Assembly (NCBI RefSeq): GCF_022952855.1
Contig: NZ_JALJDX010000217.1
Coordinates: 62,001-126,000 of the forward strand
Origin: Pseudomonas sp. RGM2987
Lineage (GTDB): Bacteria > Pseudomonadota > Gammaproteobacteria > Pseudomonadales > Pseudomonadaceae
Direction of reading: 5' to 3'
Length of the DNA: 64,000 bases
A program made the translations under genes and the position numbers. This document shows, piece by piece, positions 25,252 to 33,410 of this stretch (its first letter is position 1; each line of letters starts with the position of its first letter). A model generated the notes under the pieces. That model saw nothing but the letters and a program-made list of their open reading frames with translations. It had not been told where the DNA came from and did not search any database.

Positions 25252-26325
25252 ATGGCTGTTTTCAATCGATTGACCCGTCGTCACCTGCTGGGGCTGGCCA
25301 GTGTTGCCTTGGCGAGCCCGTTGCTGATGGCGTTGCCGCGCTCCAGTCGAGCGGCCGATGAACATGCCGGACACGCTGTCGATATCGGGCCTGCGCCGGC
25401 AGGCACCGGCGAGTTCATCCGGCTGGAGACACCGCGCGCGCTGAAGCTGGCCGTTAACCTCAATGCCGTTTGCCTGGCACCGGTGGTCATTGCTCACGGA
25501 CAAGGTTTCTTCAAGAAACACAACCTCGATGTCGAGCTGGTCAACTTTGGCAATTCCACCGAAGTGCTGCTTGAAGCCATTGCCACCGGTAAGGCCGATG
25601 CCGGTGTCGGCATGGCGTTGCGCTGGCTGAAAGCGATGGAGCAGGGCTTCGACGTCAAACTCACCGCGGGCACTCACGGCGGTTGCCTGAGATTGCTCAG
25701 TGCCGTGAATGGCAACGTGCATAAACTCGAAGACCTCAAAGGCAAAACCATTGGCGTCACTGACATGGCCAGCCCGGATCGCAATTTCTTCTCGATCCTG
25801 TTGAAAAAGCATGGCATTGACCCGGTGCGTGATGTCGATTGGCGGCTGTATCCGGCCGATCTGCTGGGTACGGCGCTGGAGCGCGGGGAAGTGCAGGCCG
25901 TCAGCGGCAGCGATCCGTTCATGTACCGCCTGATCAAGACCGGCAAAGCCCAGGAATTGTCCACCAATCTGGTCGAGGAGTACGCCAATCTCAGTTGCTG
26001 CGTCGTCGGCGTCACCGGCAAATTGGTGCGTGAGGAAAAGCGCGTGGTGGCGGCCCTGACCCAGGCGATTCTCGAGGCCCACGATTATTCGGTGAAAAAT
26101 CCCGAGGCCGTGGCCAAAGGGTTCCAGGCCTATGCGCTCAATACCTCCACCGAAGAAGTCGAGGCGATCCTGCACGACCATACCCACGGCCACCACGCCG
26201 TGGGGGCGTTGCTGACTAAAGAAATCACCACCTACGTCAGCGACCTGAAAACCGTAGAAGTCATCAGCCAGGGCACCAACGCCGGCGAGTTCGCCAAGGA
26301 GATCACCGCCGATGTCTTCAGCTGA
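25252..26325 (+). CDS. Tat-exported NMT1/SsuA-type ABC substrate-binding protein
   Basis: Binding protein of 357 residues with a twin-arginine signal, LTRRHLLGLASVALASPLL, cleaved near residue 35 (SRAADEH). A His-rich segment follows (ADEHAGHAVDIG). The fold is that of SsuA/TauA-like proteins: LKLAVNLNAVCLAPVVIAHGQGFFKKHNLDVELV, LLEAIATGKADAGVGMALRWLKAMEQG, LEDLKGKTIGVTDMASPDRNFFSILLKKHGIDP. A second His-rich patch (LHDHTHGHHAVG) lies near residue 305. Tat export of a binding protein is unusual and suggests folding or cofactor loading in the cytoplasm; the two His patches could bind metal. It overlaps the permease gene by 14 bases. Confidence 0.85.
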   Translation: MAVFNRLTRRHLLGLASVALASPLLMALPRSSRAADEHAGHAVDIGPAPAGTGEFIRLETPRALKLAVNLNAVCLAPVVIAHGQGFFKKHNLDVELVNFGNSTEVLLEAIATGKADAGVGMALRWLKAMEQGFDVKLTAGTHGGCLRLLSAVNGNVHKLEDLKGKTIGVTDMASPDRNFFSILLKKHGIDPVRDVDWRLYPADLLGTALERGEVQAVSGSDPFMYRLIKTGKAQELSTNLVEEYANLSCCVVGVTGKLVREEKRVVAALTQAILEAHDYSVKNPEAVAKGFQAYALNTSTEEVEAILHDHTHGHHAVGALLTKEITTYVSDLKTVEVISQGTNAGEFAKEITADVFS

Positions 26326-27310
26326 TGTTTCGACGTTGGCCGTATCGACGAGGCCGTGGACATTCAAACTTTGGCGACAAGGCGCGGTAGCGGTGACGGC
26401 ATGGGTGGCGGTCGCGTTGTTGATCAGCTATTGGCCCAATGCCATGCGCCTCTGGCCGATGACCCAGGGCCTGGCGAATCTGTGCCTGGCCGTGGCGACG
26501 TTGATCGGGCTGCTGTGCATCGTCGGTCATTGGTCGGCGAAGGTCGCTACGCGCATACGCGCAGCAGGCGCCTGGTTGATTGCGCTGCCCATTCTGCTGG
26601 GCATCTGGGAACTGCTTACCGCCAAGCTGGGCCTGCTGCCGGTGCCATTCTTTGCGCCGCCGCAAGCGTTGCTCGCAGTGTACGTTGACGACTGGCCGCG
26701 CCTGGCCGACAGCTTGCTGCATTCGGCACTGTTGCTGGGAAGTGGTGTGGCGCTGGGTGCCGCGACCGGTTTTGTGGCCGGCGTGGCCATCGGTTGGTCG
26801 AGCAGTATCGGCTACTGGTTGCACCCGGTCTTGCGCATCCTCGGGCCGGTGCCTTCGACGGCATTGTTGCCGCTGTGCTTCTTTCTGTTCCCCACCAGTT
26901 GGAGTGCCAGTGTGTTTCTCATCGCCCTGGCGACCTGGTTTCCAGTGACGGTGCTGACCTGGTCGGGTGTTTCCAGCGTCGATAAGGCCTATTACGACGT
27001 GGCCCGGACCCTGGGCGCCAAGCAGGGGTTCCTGATCTTTAAAGTGGCGATCCCGGCGGCGATGCCCCACGTGTTTGTCGGTTTGTTCATGGGGTTGGGC
27101 GCCTCGTTCTCGACCCTGGTGGTCGCGGAAATGATGGGGGTCAAATCCGGCATCGGCTGGTACCTGCAATGGGCCCAAGGGTGGGCGGCCTACGCCAATA
27201 TGTACGCGGCATTGTTGATCATGGCACTGGCCTGCTCGGGGTTGATCTCGGCGCTGTTCCTGATCCGTGACCGATTGTTGGCCTGGCAAAAAGGAGCGAT
27301 GAAATGGTAG
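26312..27310 (+). CDS. ABC transporter permease (SsuC/TauC type, elongated)
   Basis: Inner-membrane permease of 332 residues, longer than SsuC (about 260) because of an extra N-terminal region with two or three added hydrophobic segments (residues about 25-90). The core includes LIALPILLGIWELLTAK, ADSLLHSALLLGSGVALGAATGFVAG and the coupling-helix region DVARTLGAKQGFLIFKVAIPAAMPHVFVGL. It ends GWYLQWAQGWAAYANMYAALLI. The pattern is that of sulfonate, taurine and nitrate importers. The start lies inside the end of the binding-protein gene, and the stop is overlapped by the ATPase start (27304). With the ATPase and one or both binding proteins it makes a complete importer. Confidence 0.88.
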   Translation: MSSADVSTLAVSTRPWTFKLWRQGAVAVTAWVAVALLISYWPNAMRLWPMTQGLANLCLAVATLIGLLCIVGHWSAKVATRIRAAGAWLIALPILLGIWELLTAKLGLLPVPFFAPPQALLAVYVDDWPRLADSLLHSALLLGSGVALGAATGFVAGVAIGWSSSIGYWLHPVLRILGPVPSTALLPLCFFLFPTSWSASVFLIALATWFPVTVLTWSGVSSVDKAYYDVARTLGAKQGFLIFKVAIPAAMPHVFVGLFMGLGASFSTLVVAEMMGVKSGIGWYLQWAQGWAAYANMYAALLIMALACSGLISALFLIRDRLLAWQKGAMKW

Positions 27311-28092
27311 CCCAGGCACACGCAGCAACGGCCTCGGCAGGGTTGGCCCTGAGTATTGATAACCTGAGCCACGGTTTTACCTTGGACGGCCGGCACTTGC
27401 CGGTACTGGAGCGGATTTGCCTCGACGTGGCGCCCGGCGAGTTCGTCGCGCTGCTCGGACCTTCGGGTTGCGGAAAGTCCACGTTGTTGCGCCTGGCGGC
27501 GGGGCTTGAACCTGCCGATTGCGGCGCTTTGCTGGCTGATGGTGTGCCGATTGCCGGTCCGGACCCGAGTCGGGTCGTGGTGTTCCAGGACCCGACGCTG
27601 TACCCGTGGCGGCGGGTATGGGACAACGTCGCCCTTGGCCTGGAAGCCCAGGGCATTCTCAAAACCCATTCCGCCAAGGTCGATGCCGCACTCGAAAAAG
27701 TCGGCCTTGGTCAGTTCGCCCGGGCTTACCCGCGCCAGTTGTCAGGAGGCATGGCCCAGCGTGTGGCATTGGCCCGTGCGCTGGTCAACGAACCGCGCCT
27801 GCTGATTCTCGACGAGCCGTTGGGCAAGCTGGATTCGTTGACCCGTATCAGCATGCAAAAGGAACTGATCGATTTGTGGCAGCGCCAGGGCTACACCGCG
27901 TTGCTGGTGACCCACGATGTCGAGGAAGCCTTGCTGCTGGCCAACCGGGTGATCGTGCTCAGCGACCGACCGGCAGCGATCAAGGCGCAATTGACCATCG
28001 AACGGCCTTATCCGCGTCATCGCGACGATCCTTACCTGGTAGACCTGCGACGCCAGATCATGAGCTTGCTTGGGCTGGGTGAGAGCTGGTAG
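27304..28092 (+). CDS. ABC transporter ATP-binding protein (SsuB/TauB type)
   Basis: Cytoplasmic ATPase, 262 residues. Walker A LGPSGCGKSTLLRL near residue 56, Q-loop VVFQDPTLYPWRRVWDNV, signature LSGGMAQRVALARALV near 148, Walker B LLILDEPLGKLD, and switch His in LLVTHDVEEALLL. The Q-loop with YPW is typical for SsuB/TauB/NrtD-like importers. The ATG overlaps the permease stop, so translation is coupled. It energises import of the compound bound by the operon's binding proteins. The next gene, a BisC-type oxidoreductase, starts about 100 bases later after a REP-like element. Confidence 0.9.
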   Translation: MVAQAHAATASAGLALSIDNLSHGFTLDGRHLPVLERICLDVAPGEFVALLGPSGCGKSTLLRLAAGLEPADCGALLADGVPIAGPDPSRVVVFQDPTLYPWRRVWDNVALGLEAQGILKTHSAKVDAALEKVGLGQFARAYPRQLSGGMAQRVALARALVNEPRLLILDEPLGKLDSLTRISMQKELIDLWQRQGYTALLVTHDVEEALLLANRVIVLSDRPAAIKAQLTIERPYPRHRDDPYLVDLRRQIMSLLGLGESW

Positions 28093-28114
28093 TTATGGGT
28101 TGAATGCCACTCTT

Positions 28115-28146
28115 TGCAGGTCACAGGGGCAAGCCCGCTCCCACAT
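28115..28146 (-). repeat. REP-like palindromic element
   Basis: The minus strand carries TGTGGGAGCGGGCTTGCCCC, the core of a repeat found in many copies in Pseudomonas genomes. It lies in the 104-base gap between the ATPase and the BisC-type gene. Its presence argues against an early start for the latter. Only one arm is seen clearly. Confidence 0.6.
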
Positions 28147-28196
28147 CAGATCTGTTACATGCTATCGACCGTATGCCATTGGGAGTTCATCGCGCC

Positions 28197-30467
28197 ATGG
28201 GTTTCACTTCGTTGCATTGGGGGGCGTACCGTCCGCAGGTCGTCGATGGAAAACTGCAGGCTATGGTCCCGGTGGAGTGGGACCCGGATCCGTCGCCCAT
28301 CGGTGCGTCGATTCCCGAGGCCATTACTTCACCGACGCGGATCATGCGGCCGGCGGTGCGGCGCAGTTATCTCGCTGAGCCCGGCGCTCACCCCGAGCTA
28401 CGCGGGCAGGAACCCTTCGTCGAAGTGTCGTGGGACGTCGCGCTGGACCTGGTCGCCAAGGAGCTGAAACGGGTCAAGGCCGAACATGGCAACCCGGCGA
28501 TTTTCGGCGGCAGCTACGGCTGGGGCAGTGCCGGGCGTTTCCATCATGCGCAAAGTCAGCTGCATCGCTTCCTCAATCTGTTCGGCGGCTATGTCTTCAG
28601 CATGGACAGCTACAGCCTTGGCGCCGGACGGGTCCTGATGCCGCACATCGTCGGCAACATGGATTGGCTGCTGGCGGCGCATACCTCATGGAAAAACCTG
28701 GCGCAGCATTGCGAGTTGTTCGTCGCCTTCGGTGGCCTGCCGGCGAAAAATGCCCAGACGAGCCCCGGCGGGGCCAGTGAGCATCTGTTGGCCCGTGCCC
28801 TGGATGAGATGTCCGAGGCCGGTGTGCAGTTCGTTAACGTCAGTCCCCTGCGCGATGATCTGACCGGGCCGACAAACAACCAATGGTTGCCGGTTCGCCC
28901 CGGCAGTGACACGGCGCTGATGATGGCGTTGGCCTACGTGCTGGTCAGTGAAGGTTTGCACAACGAGGACTTCGTTCGGCGCTACACCGTGGGTTATGAG
29001 CGCTTTCGCGAGTATCTGCTCGGCCATACCGACGGTCAGCCCAAAGACCCCTTGTGGGCGCAGGGACTGACGGATATTCCCGCACAGCAGATCATCGAAC
29101 TGGCCCGGCGCATGGCCAGTAAACGGACCATGATCAACGTCGCCTATTCCCTGCAGCGTTCGGTGCACGGTGAACAACCCTTCTGGATGACCGTGACCCT
29201 GGCCGCGTTGCTCGGGCAGATCGGCCTGCCGGGTGGTGGCTTCGGCCTCGGCTATGGTTGCATGAACAACACCGGCAGCGGGCGCAAAGCGTTCTCCGGG
29301 CCGCGTTTTTCCCAAGGGGTCAATCCGGTCAAGGATTTCATTCCGGTGGCGCGGGTGGCGGACATGCTGCTCAATCCGGGGGCGCCGTTCGATTACAACG
29401 GCAAGCGGCTGCATTACCCGGATATCCGCCTGGTCTATTGGGCGGGGGGCAATATCTTCCACCACCATCAGGATCTCAATCGTTTACTGCAAGCCTGGAC
29501 GCGCCCGGAAACCATCGTTGTCCATGAGCAGTTCTGGACCGCCCAGGCCAAGTATGCGGACATCGTCTTACCCGCCACGACGGCCCTGGAGCGCAACGAT
29601 ATCGGCAGTTCGGCATCGGACCGCTCCCTGATCGCGATGCACCAGGCAATCGAGCCGGTGGGAGAATCGCGGGATGATTATTCGATTCTGGGGGATGTCG
29701 CCGAGCGTCTGGGGTTCGGCGAAGCCTTTACCGAAGGTCGCGATGCCGAGGCGTGGCTGCGCTTTACTTATGACGAGTCGCGGGGCAGGGCGCAGGAACA
29801 TGCAATTGAGCTGCCGGACTACGACACGTTCTGGCGAGAAGGACTGTTTGAAATCGCCTATCCCGACACCGATACAGTCTTGCTCAAAGCCTTCCGCGAA
29901 GACCCCGCCGCCAATCCGCTCCCGACACCTTCGGGACGGATCGAAATCTTTTGCGAACGCATCGCGAGCTTTGGCTACGCCGATTGCCCCGGTCATCCGG
30001 TGTGGCTGGACAAGCCTGCGAGCCGGTTTGCGCTGCAGCTAATATCGAACCAACCGAAAACCCGCCTGCACAGTCAATACGATCACGGTGCCTACAGCCG
30101 GGAATCAAAGATCCAGCAGCGTGAACCGTTGACCCTCAACCCCAGAGATGCAAGTGCTCGGGGTATCGTCGATGGCGATGTGGTCAAGGTGTTCAACGAG
30201 CGTGGCGCGTTTCTGGCCGGGGTGATTGTCTCGGACGCAATCCGTCCGGGTGTCGTGCAGATCGCAACGGGGGCCTGGTTCGATCCGTGGGGGCATGGTG
30301 AGCGAAACAGCCTGGATAAACACGGCAACCCTAATATGATTACTGCCGATATCGGCGCTTCGAGCCTGTCGCAGGGATGCTCGGCGCAAACCGCCTCGGT
30401 TGAGATCCAGAGGTGGGATCATGCGTTGCCTCCAGTAACGGCTTTCGAGCCACCGTCGATGATTTGA
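28197..30467 (+). CDS. BisC/TMAO-reductase-family molybdopterin oxidoreductase
   Basis: Bis-MGD enzyme of the biotin-sulfoxide/TMAO/DMSO reductase family, 756 residues from MGFTSLHWGAYRPQ. I prefer 28197 because the longer frame from 28104 translates a REP-like element, and GGGAG lies 11 bases upstream. Recognisable parts: WDVALDLVAKELKRV, GGSYGWGSAGRFHHAQSQLHRFL, the molybdenum-ligand region MDSYSLGAGRVLMPHIVG (Ser ligand expected here), GGGFGLGYGCMNN, and GWDPWGHGERNSLDKHGNPN-like cofactor loop near the end. No N-terminal iron-sulfur Cys and no Tat signal, as in cytoplasmic BisC. It may reduce a sulfoxide or N-oxide imported by the preceding ABC system, or recycle oxidised products. The exact substrate is open. 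Confidence 0.87.
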   Translation: MGFTSLHWGAYRPQVVDGKLQAMVPVEWDPDPSPIGASIPEAITSPTRIMRPAVRRSYLAEPGAHPELRGQEPFVEVSWDVALDLVAKELKRVKAEHGNPAIFGGSYGWGSAGRFHHAQSQLHRFLNLFGGYVFSMDSYSLGAGRVLMPHIVGNMDWLLAAHTSWKNLAQHCELFVAFGGLPAKNAQTSPGGASEHLLARALDEMSEAGVQFVNVSPLRDDLTGPTNNQWLPVRPGSDTALMMALAYVLVSEGLHNEDFVRRYTVGYERFREYLLGHTDGQPKDPLWAQGLTDIPAQQIIELARRMASKRTMINVAYSLQRSVHGEQPFWMTVTLAALLGQIGLPGGGFGLGYGCMNNTGSGRKAFSGPRFSQGVNPVKDFIPVARVADMLLNPGAPFDYNGKRLHYPDIRLVYWAGGNIFHHHQDLNRLLQAWTRPETIVVHEQFWTAQAKYADIVLPATTALERNDIGSSASDRSLIAMHQAIEPVGESRDDYSILGDVAERLGFGEAFTEGRDAEAWLRFTYDESRGRAQEHAIELPDYDTFWREGLFEIAYPDTDTVLLKAFREDPAANPLPTPSGRIEIFCERIASFGYADCPGHPVWLDKPASRFALQLISNQPKTRLHSQYDHGAYSRESKIQQREPLTLNPRDASARGIVDGDVVKVFNERGAFLAGVIVSDAIRPGVVQIATGAWFDPWGHGERNSLDKHGNPNMITADIGASSLSQGCSAQTASVEIQRWDHALPPVTAFEPPSMI

Positions 30468-30540
30468 ATGTTGTTGCGGATCGACGCCGAGGTCATCGAA
30501 CTGAACGGACTTGATATGCGCTAAAAGAATATTAATTCAA

Positions 30541-30566
30541 TTCATGATCAATCTTTTTCATGATTA
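30541..30566 (+). promoter_or_regulatory. Directly repeated TTCATGATYA sites upstream of monooxygenase copy 2
   Basis: TTCATGATCA at 30541-30550 and TTCATGATTA at 30557-30566 lie 16 bases apart in an AT-rich stretch 100-120 bases before the start at 30662. Each contains the palindrome TCATGA. The spacing fits two sites on nearly the same face of DNA. They are candidate binding sites for an unknown regulator. Confidence 0.3.
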
Positions 30567-30661
30567 GGATAGATCAACAAAGCATTTCACAAGCGCATTT
30601 CCAACGCATAAGGTCCTCCTCCAAAGGCCAGCAGCGCAGCCATCTTCGGGGGAATATCCAG

Positions 30662-32035
30662 ATGACCACTTCACCACCACGACAACTCAAGTTCGGCGCC
30701 ATCCTGACCGGCGTCGGAACCGCTCAGAATGAATGGCTGCACCCGGAAATACCCGGTGATGCGAGCATCGATATCGACTGGTATCGCCAGCAGGCGCAGC
30801 AAGCGGAAGCGGCGAAGTTTGACTTGATCTTCATTGTCGACAGTCCGTACATCACTCCGGAATCGGCCCCGCATTTTCTCAATCGCCTGGAGCCGCTGAC
30901 GTTGCTGTCCGCCGTAGCGGGGGCGACGTCGAAGATCGGCCTGGTCGCCACGCTGACGACGTCCTATACCGAGCCTTTCAACGTGGCTCGGCAATTTGCC
31001 TCGCTGGATCTGATCAGCGGTGGTCGAGCCGGCTGGAATGTGGTCACTACCGGGCTTGAAGGCGCCGCCGGGAATTTCGGGCGCGAGCAGCACATTGATC
31101 ACACCGAGCGCTATCGCCGGGCCGGCGAGCACCTGCAAGTGGTGCAAGGGTTGTGGGATTCCTACGAGGACGACGCCTTCGTGCGCGACAAGCAGAGCGG
31201 GGTATTTCTCGACCCGCAACGTCAGCACCGTCTCGATCACCAGGGCGAATTCTTTTCGGTCAGCGGGCCGCTGAACATCGCCCGTTCGCCCCAAGGCCAA
31301 CCGGTGATTTTCCAGGCCGGGATTTCCGAATCAGGGCGCAACCTGGCGGCGAACTTCGCGGAAGGTATCTTCGCCGGAGTGGACAATTTCGACGATGCTC
31401 GCGCCTACTACGCAGACATCAAGCAACGCACCGCTGCCGCAGGACGCAACCCCGATCATGTGACGATTCTGCCGGGCATCGCCCCGATCATTGCCGACAC
31501 CGACGAGCAGGCCCAGGCCATCGACCGCGAACGCCACGGTGAGCTGGATCTGCACAAGGCGCTGGTGCAGCTGGGGCGTCCGTTCAACTATCACGATTTT
31601 TCCCAATACCCGCTCGATGAACCCTTCCCGGAGCTCGGCGATCTGGGCAGCAATGGTTATCGCGGGCATGCCGAGCACATCAAGCGCGTCTCTCGTGAGC
31701 AACGGCTGACGCTACGTCAGGCGGCCTTACGATTTGCCGCACCGTTTTCGAATTTTGTCGGCTCACCGAAGACCGTTGCCGACGAGATCGAGCGCTGGTT
31801 TGTCGAAGGGGCCGTCGACGGTTTCAACATCCGGGTCGGTGCGCCGGGCGAGTTTGCCCGCTTCACCAACGAAGTCCTGCCACTGTTGCGTGAGCGCGGT
31901 TTGTTCCGCCGCGAGTACAGCCACAGCACGTTGCGTGGTCACCTGGGGTTGCCGGTGCCGGTCAATCGCCACAGTGCTGCCCGAGCTGCGCAAGCGACAC
32001 CTGCCAGTGAACCGTTGCAAGCGGTAGAGGCATAA
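30662..32035 (+). CDS. FMN-dependent monooxygenase, NtaA/SnaA/DszA group (copy 2)
   Basis: LLM-class flavin monooxygenase, 457 residues from MTTSPPRQLKFGAIL. This start has GGGGGAA upstream; the longer frame begins in untranslated leader. Motifs: LIFIVDSPYITPESAPHFLNRLEPL, SKIGLVATLTTSYTEPFNVA, ASLDLISGGRAGWNVVTT, HIDHTERYRRAGEHLQVVQGLWDS, GQPVIFQAGISESGRNLAANFAEGIF, and DGFNIRVGAPGEFARFTNEVLPLLRERGLFRREY. It stands alone, with a 194-base leader and a 531-base gap after it. It is clearly not a recent duplicate of the other three copies. Like them it needs reduced FMN from elsewhere. Confidence 0.9.
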   Translation: MTTSPPRQLKFGAILTGVGTAQNEWLHPEIPGDASIDIDWYRQQAQQAEAAKFDLIFIVDSPYITPESAPHFLNRLEPLTLLSAVAGATSKIGLVATLTTSYTEPFNVARQFASLDLISGGRAGWNVVTTGLEGAAGNFGREQHIDHTERYRRAGEHLQVVQGLWDSYEDDAFVRDKQSGVFLDPQRQHRLDHQGEFFSVSGPLNIARSPQGQPVIFQAGISESGRNLAANFAEGIFAGVDNFDDARAYYADIKQRTAAAGRNPDHVTILPGIAPIIADTDEQAQAIDRERHGELDLHKALVQLGRPFNYHDFSQYPLDEPFPELGDLGSNGYRGHAEHIKRVSREQRLTLRQAALRFAAPFSNFVGSPKTVADEIERWFVEGAVDGFNIRVGAPGEFARFTNEVLPLLRERGLFRREYSHSTLRGHLGLPVPVNRHSAARAAQATPASEPLQAVEA

Positions 32036-32566
32036 CTGCAGCCGATCCGCTTGAGCCGAATGCCTGTCACGTCAATTGATCGCGAGGCCAGGCATTCGCA
32101 GAACTCAAGCTCAGCAATGAATCGAGGACCCGGCACGCAAGGCGCGCCTGGCGCAGGCGCGGGGCTGTACAGGGCATCCAAGCGACGCATTGAAAATGCA
32201 ATTATCTAATAAACCAACCGTTAAATATTAAATAATATTAATTATTAAATTATAACTATTAAGACTTTTACAGAAGGTTTTTAGACGAATATCTTCGACT
32301 CAACAGATCTTCTTCTGACGACAACTCGACCCGACCCCTCGCACGGTGGAGGAGAGCCAAGACCTTACCCACCTGCGAGGGCTCCTGATCATGAACACCT
32401 GACCTCATTCCCCTTTGCTGTTGCGCGCGGCTTCTGACAGATGCCCCGACGCGGCTCCCAGCAACACTCACCCCTCGCGATCCCCGTGCCGGCAACGTCC
32501 GAGACAGGGAGTCGTTCGCCTTTGAAAAAAGCTCGTACGCCGAGTTCCTGATCAGGGTCTGCCCAA
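32036..32566. other. 531-base intergenic region with AT-rich segment
   Basis: No gene is supported here. A GC hairpin (CGCGCCTG-GCG-CAGGCGCG, 32143-32161) may end monooxygenase copy 2, though it lacks a T run. From about 32200 to 32270 the sequence is almost pure A/T with overlapping TTAAATATTAAATAATATTAA-type repeats, standing out sharply from the GC-rich surroundings. That segment is the likely promoter or upstream activating region of the next operon. The stretch 32290-32540 shows nothing I can identify. Confidence 0.5.
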
Positions 32567-33400
32567 ATGAGTCATGCCAACCGTTTTCCCCAAAGCATCT
32601 ACACGCTCCCTTCCGACAACAATCGCCTGACCCTGGGCAGCGTTCCCAAGCACGACGATCCCTTGCTGGAGCGCCTGCATCGCAAGCAGCGCCTCGCGGC
32701 GGCTTATCGGTTGTTCGCCCGTTACGGCTATGAGGTCGGTGTGGCGGGGCACTTCACCGCTCGTGATCCGATCCATCCCGAGCAGTACTGGATCAACCCG
32801 CTCGGTGTGCCGTTCTCGCAAATCACCGTTTCCCATTTACTGCGTGTCGATAGCGAGGGTCAGGTGGTGGAGGGTGATGGCCTGCTCAACACCAGCGCCC
32901 TGGAGCTTCATCATGATTTGCAGCAGGCGCGCCCGGACGTCGTCGGAATCGCCCACCTGCATGCGTTCCATGGGCGAGTGTGGTCGTCACTGGGGCGTCT
33001 GTTCGATCCGATTACCGCCGAGGCGGGGGCCTTTGAGGGCGATCAAGTGTTCTTCCACCGTCACGATCTGCGTACCGCGAGCGGGGCACTGGAGCAGGAC
33101 CGGGACATCGTCAGCCGAGCGTTCGTCGAGACCTTTGCCCAGAACAATCTGTTGATCTGGCAGAACCATGGCCTGTGGGTCACCGGTGAGACGGTGGAAA
33201 GCGCGGCCTGGCGCTTCATCCTCGCCGAAGATACGGCCCGCGCTCATCTGCTGGCGCAGTCGGCTGGCACGCCGTTGCTTGCTCAGGCGGACTCGCCAGA
33301 AGGTGCAAGAGACAAGGCACGTCATGAGTTTTTTGGTTGGCTCAACTTCCTGCCGCTGTGGGATTTGATCCGCACCGAAGAGCCCGATCTGCTCGACTGA
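32567..33400 (+). CDS. Class II aldolase/adducin-family protein
   Basis: Cytoplasmic metal-dependent lyase or decarboxylase-fold protein, 277 residues. The fold markers are GYEVGVAGHFTARDP, ISHLLRVD-like ITVSHLLRVDSEGQVVEG, the metal pair in VVGIAHLHAFHGRVWSSLG (HxH), and the third histidine in LIWQNHGLWVTGETVESAAW. The family includes fuculose-phosphate and rhamnulose-phosphate aldolases, but also many uncharacterised members with non-phosphorylated substrates. It heads the operon that contains a binding protein, TonB receptor, monooxygenase copy 3 and a Dpp-like transporter. A role in cleaving the carbon skeleton left after desulfurisation is plausible but inferred. Binding-protein start follows 10 bases after its stop. 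Confidence 0.85.
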   Translation: MSHANRFPQSIYTLPSDNNRLTLGSVPKHDDPLLERLHRKQRLAAAYRLFARYGYEVGVAGHFTARDPIHPEQYWINPLGVPFSQITVSHLLRVDSEGQVVEGDGLLNTSALELHHDLQQARPDVVGIAHLHAFHGRVWSSLGRLFDPITAEAGAFEGDQVFFHRHDLRTASGALEQDRDIVSRAFVETFAQNNLLIWQNHGLWVTGETVESAAWRFILAEDTARAHLLAQSAGTPLLAQADSPEGARDKARHEFFGWLNFLPLWDLIRTEEPDLLD

Positions 33401-33410
33401 GGAGTTGGCC

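Noticed and set aside
24865..26367. 500-codon minus-strand frame under the Tat-exported binding protein
   Set aside because: It is a shadow of the strongly biased plus-strand gene, which has a clear signal, fold and operon context.
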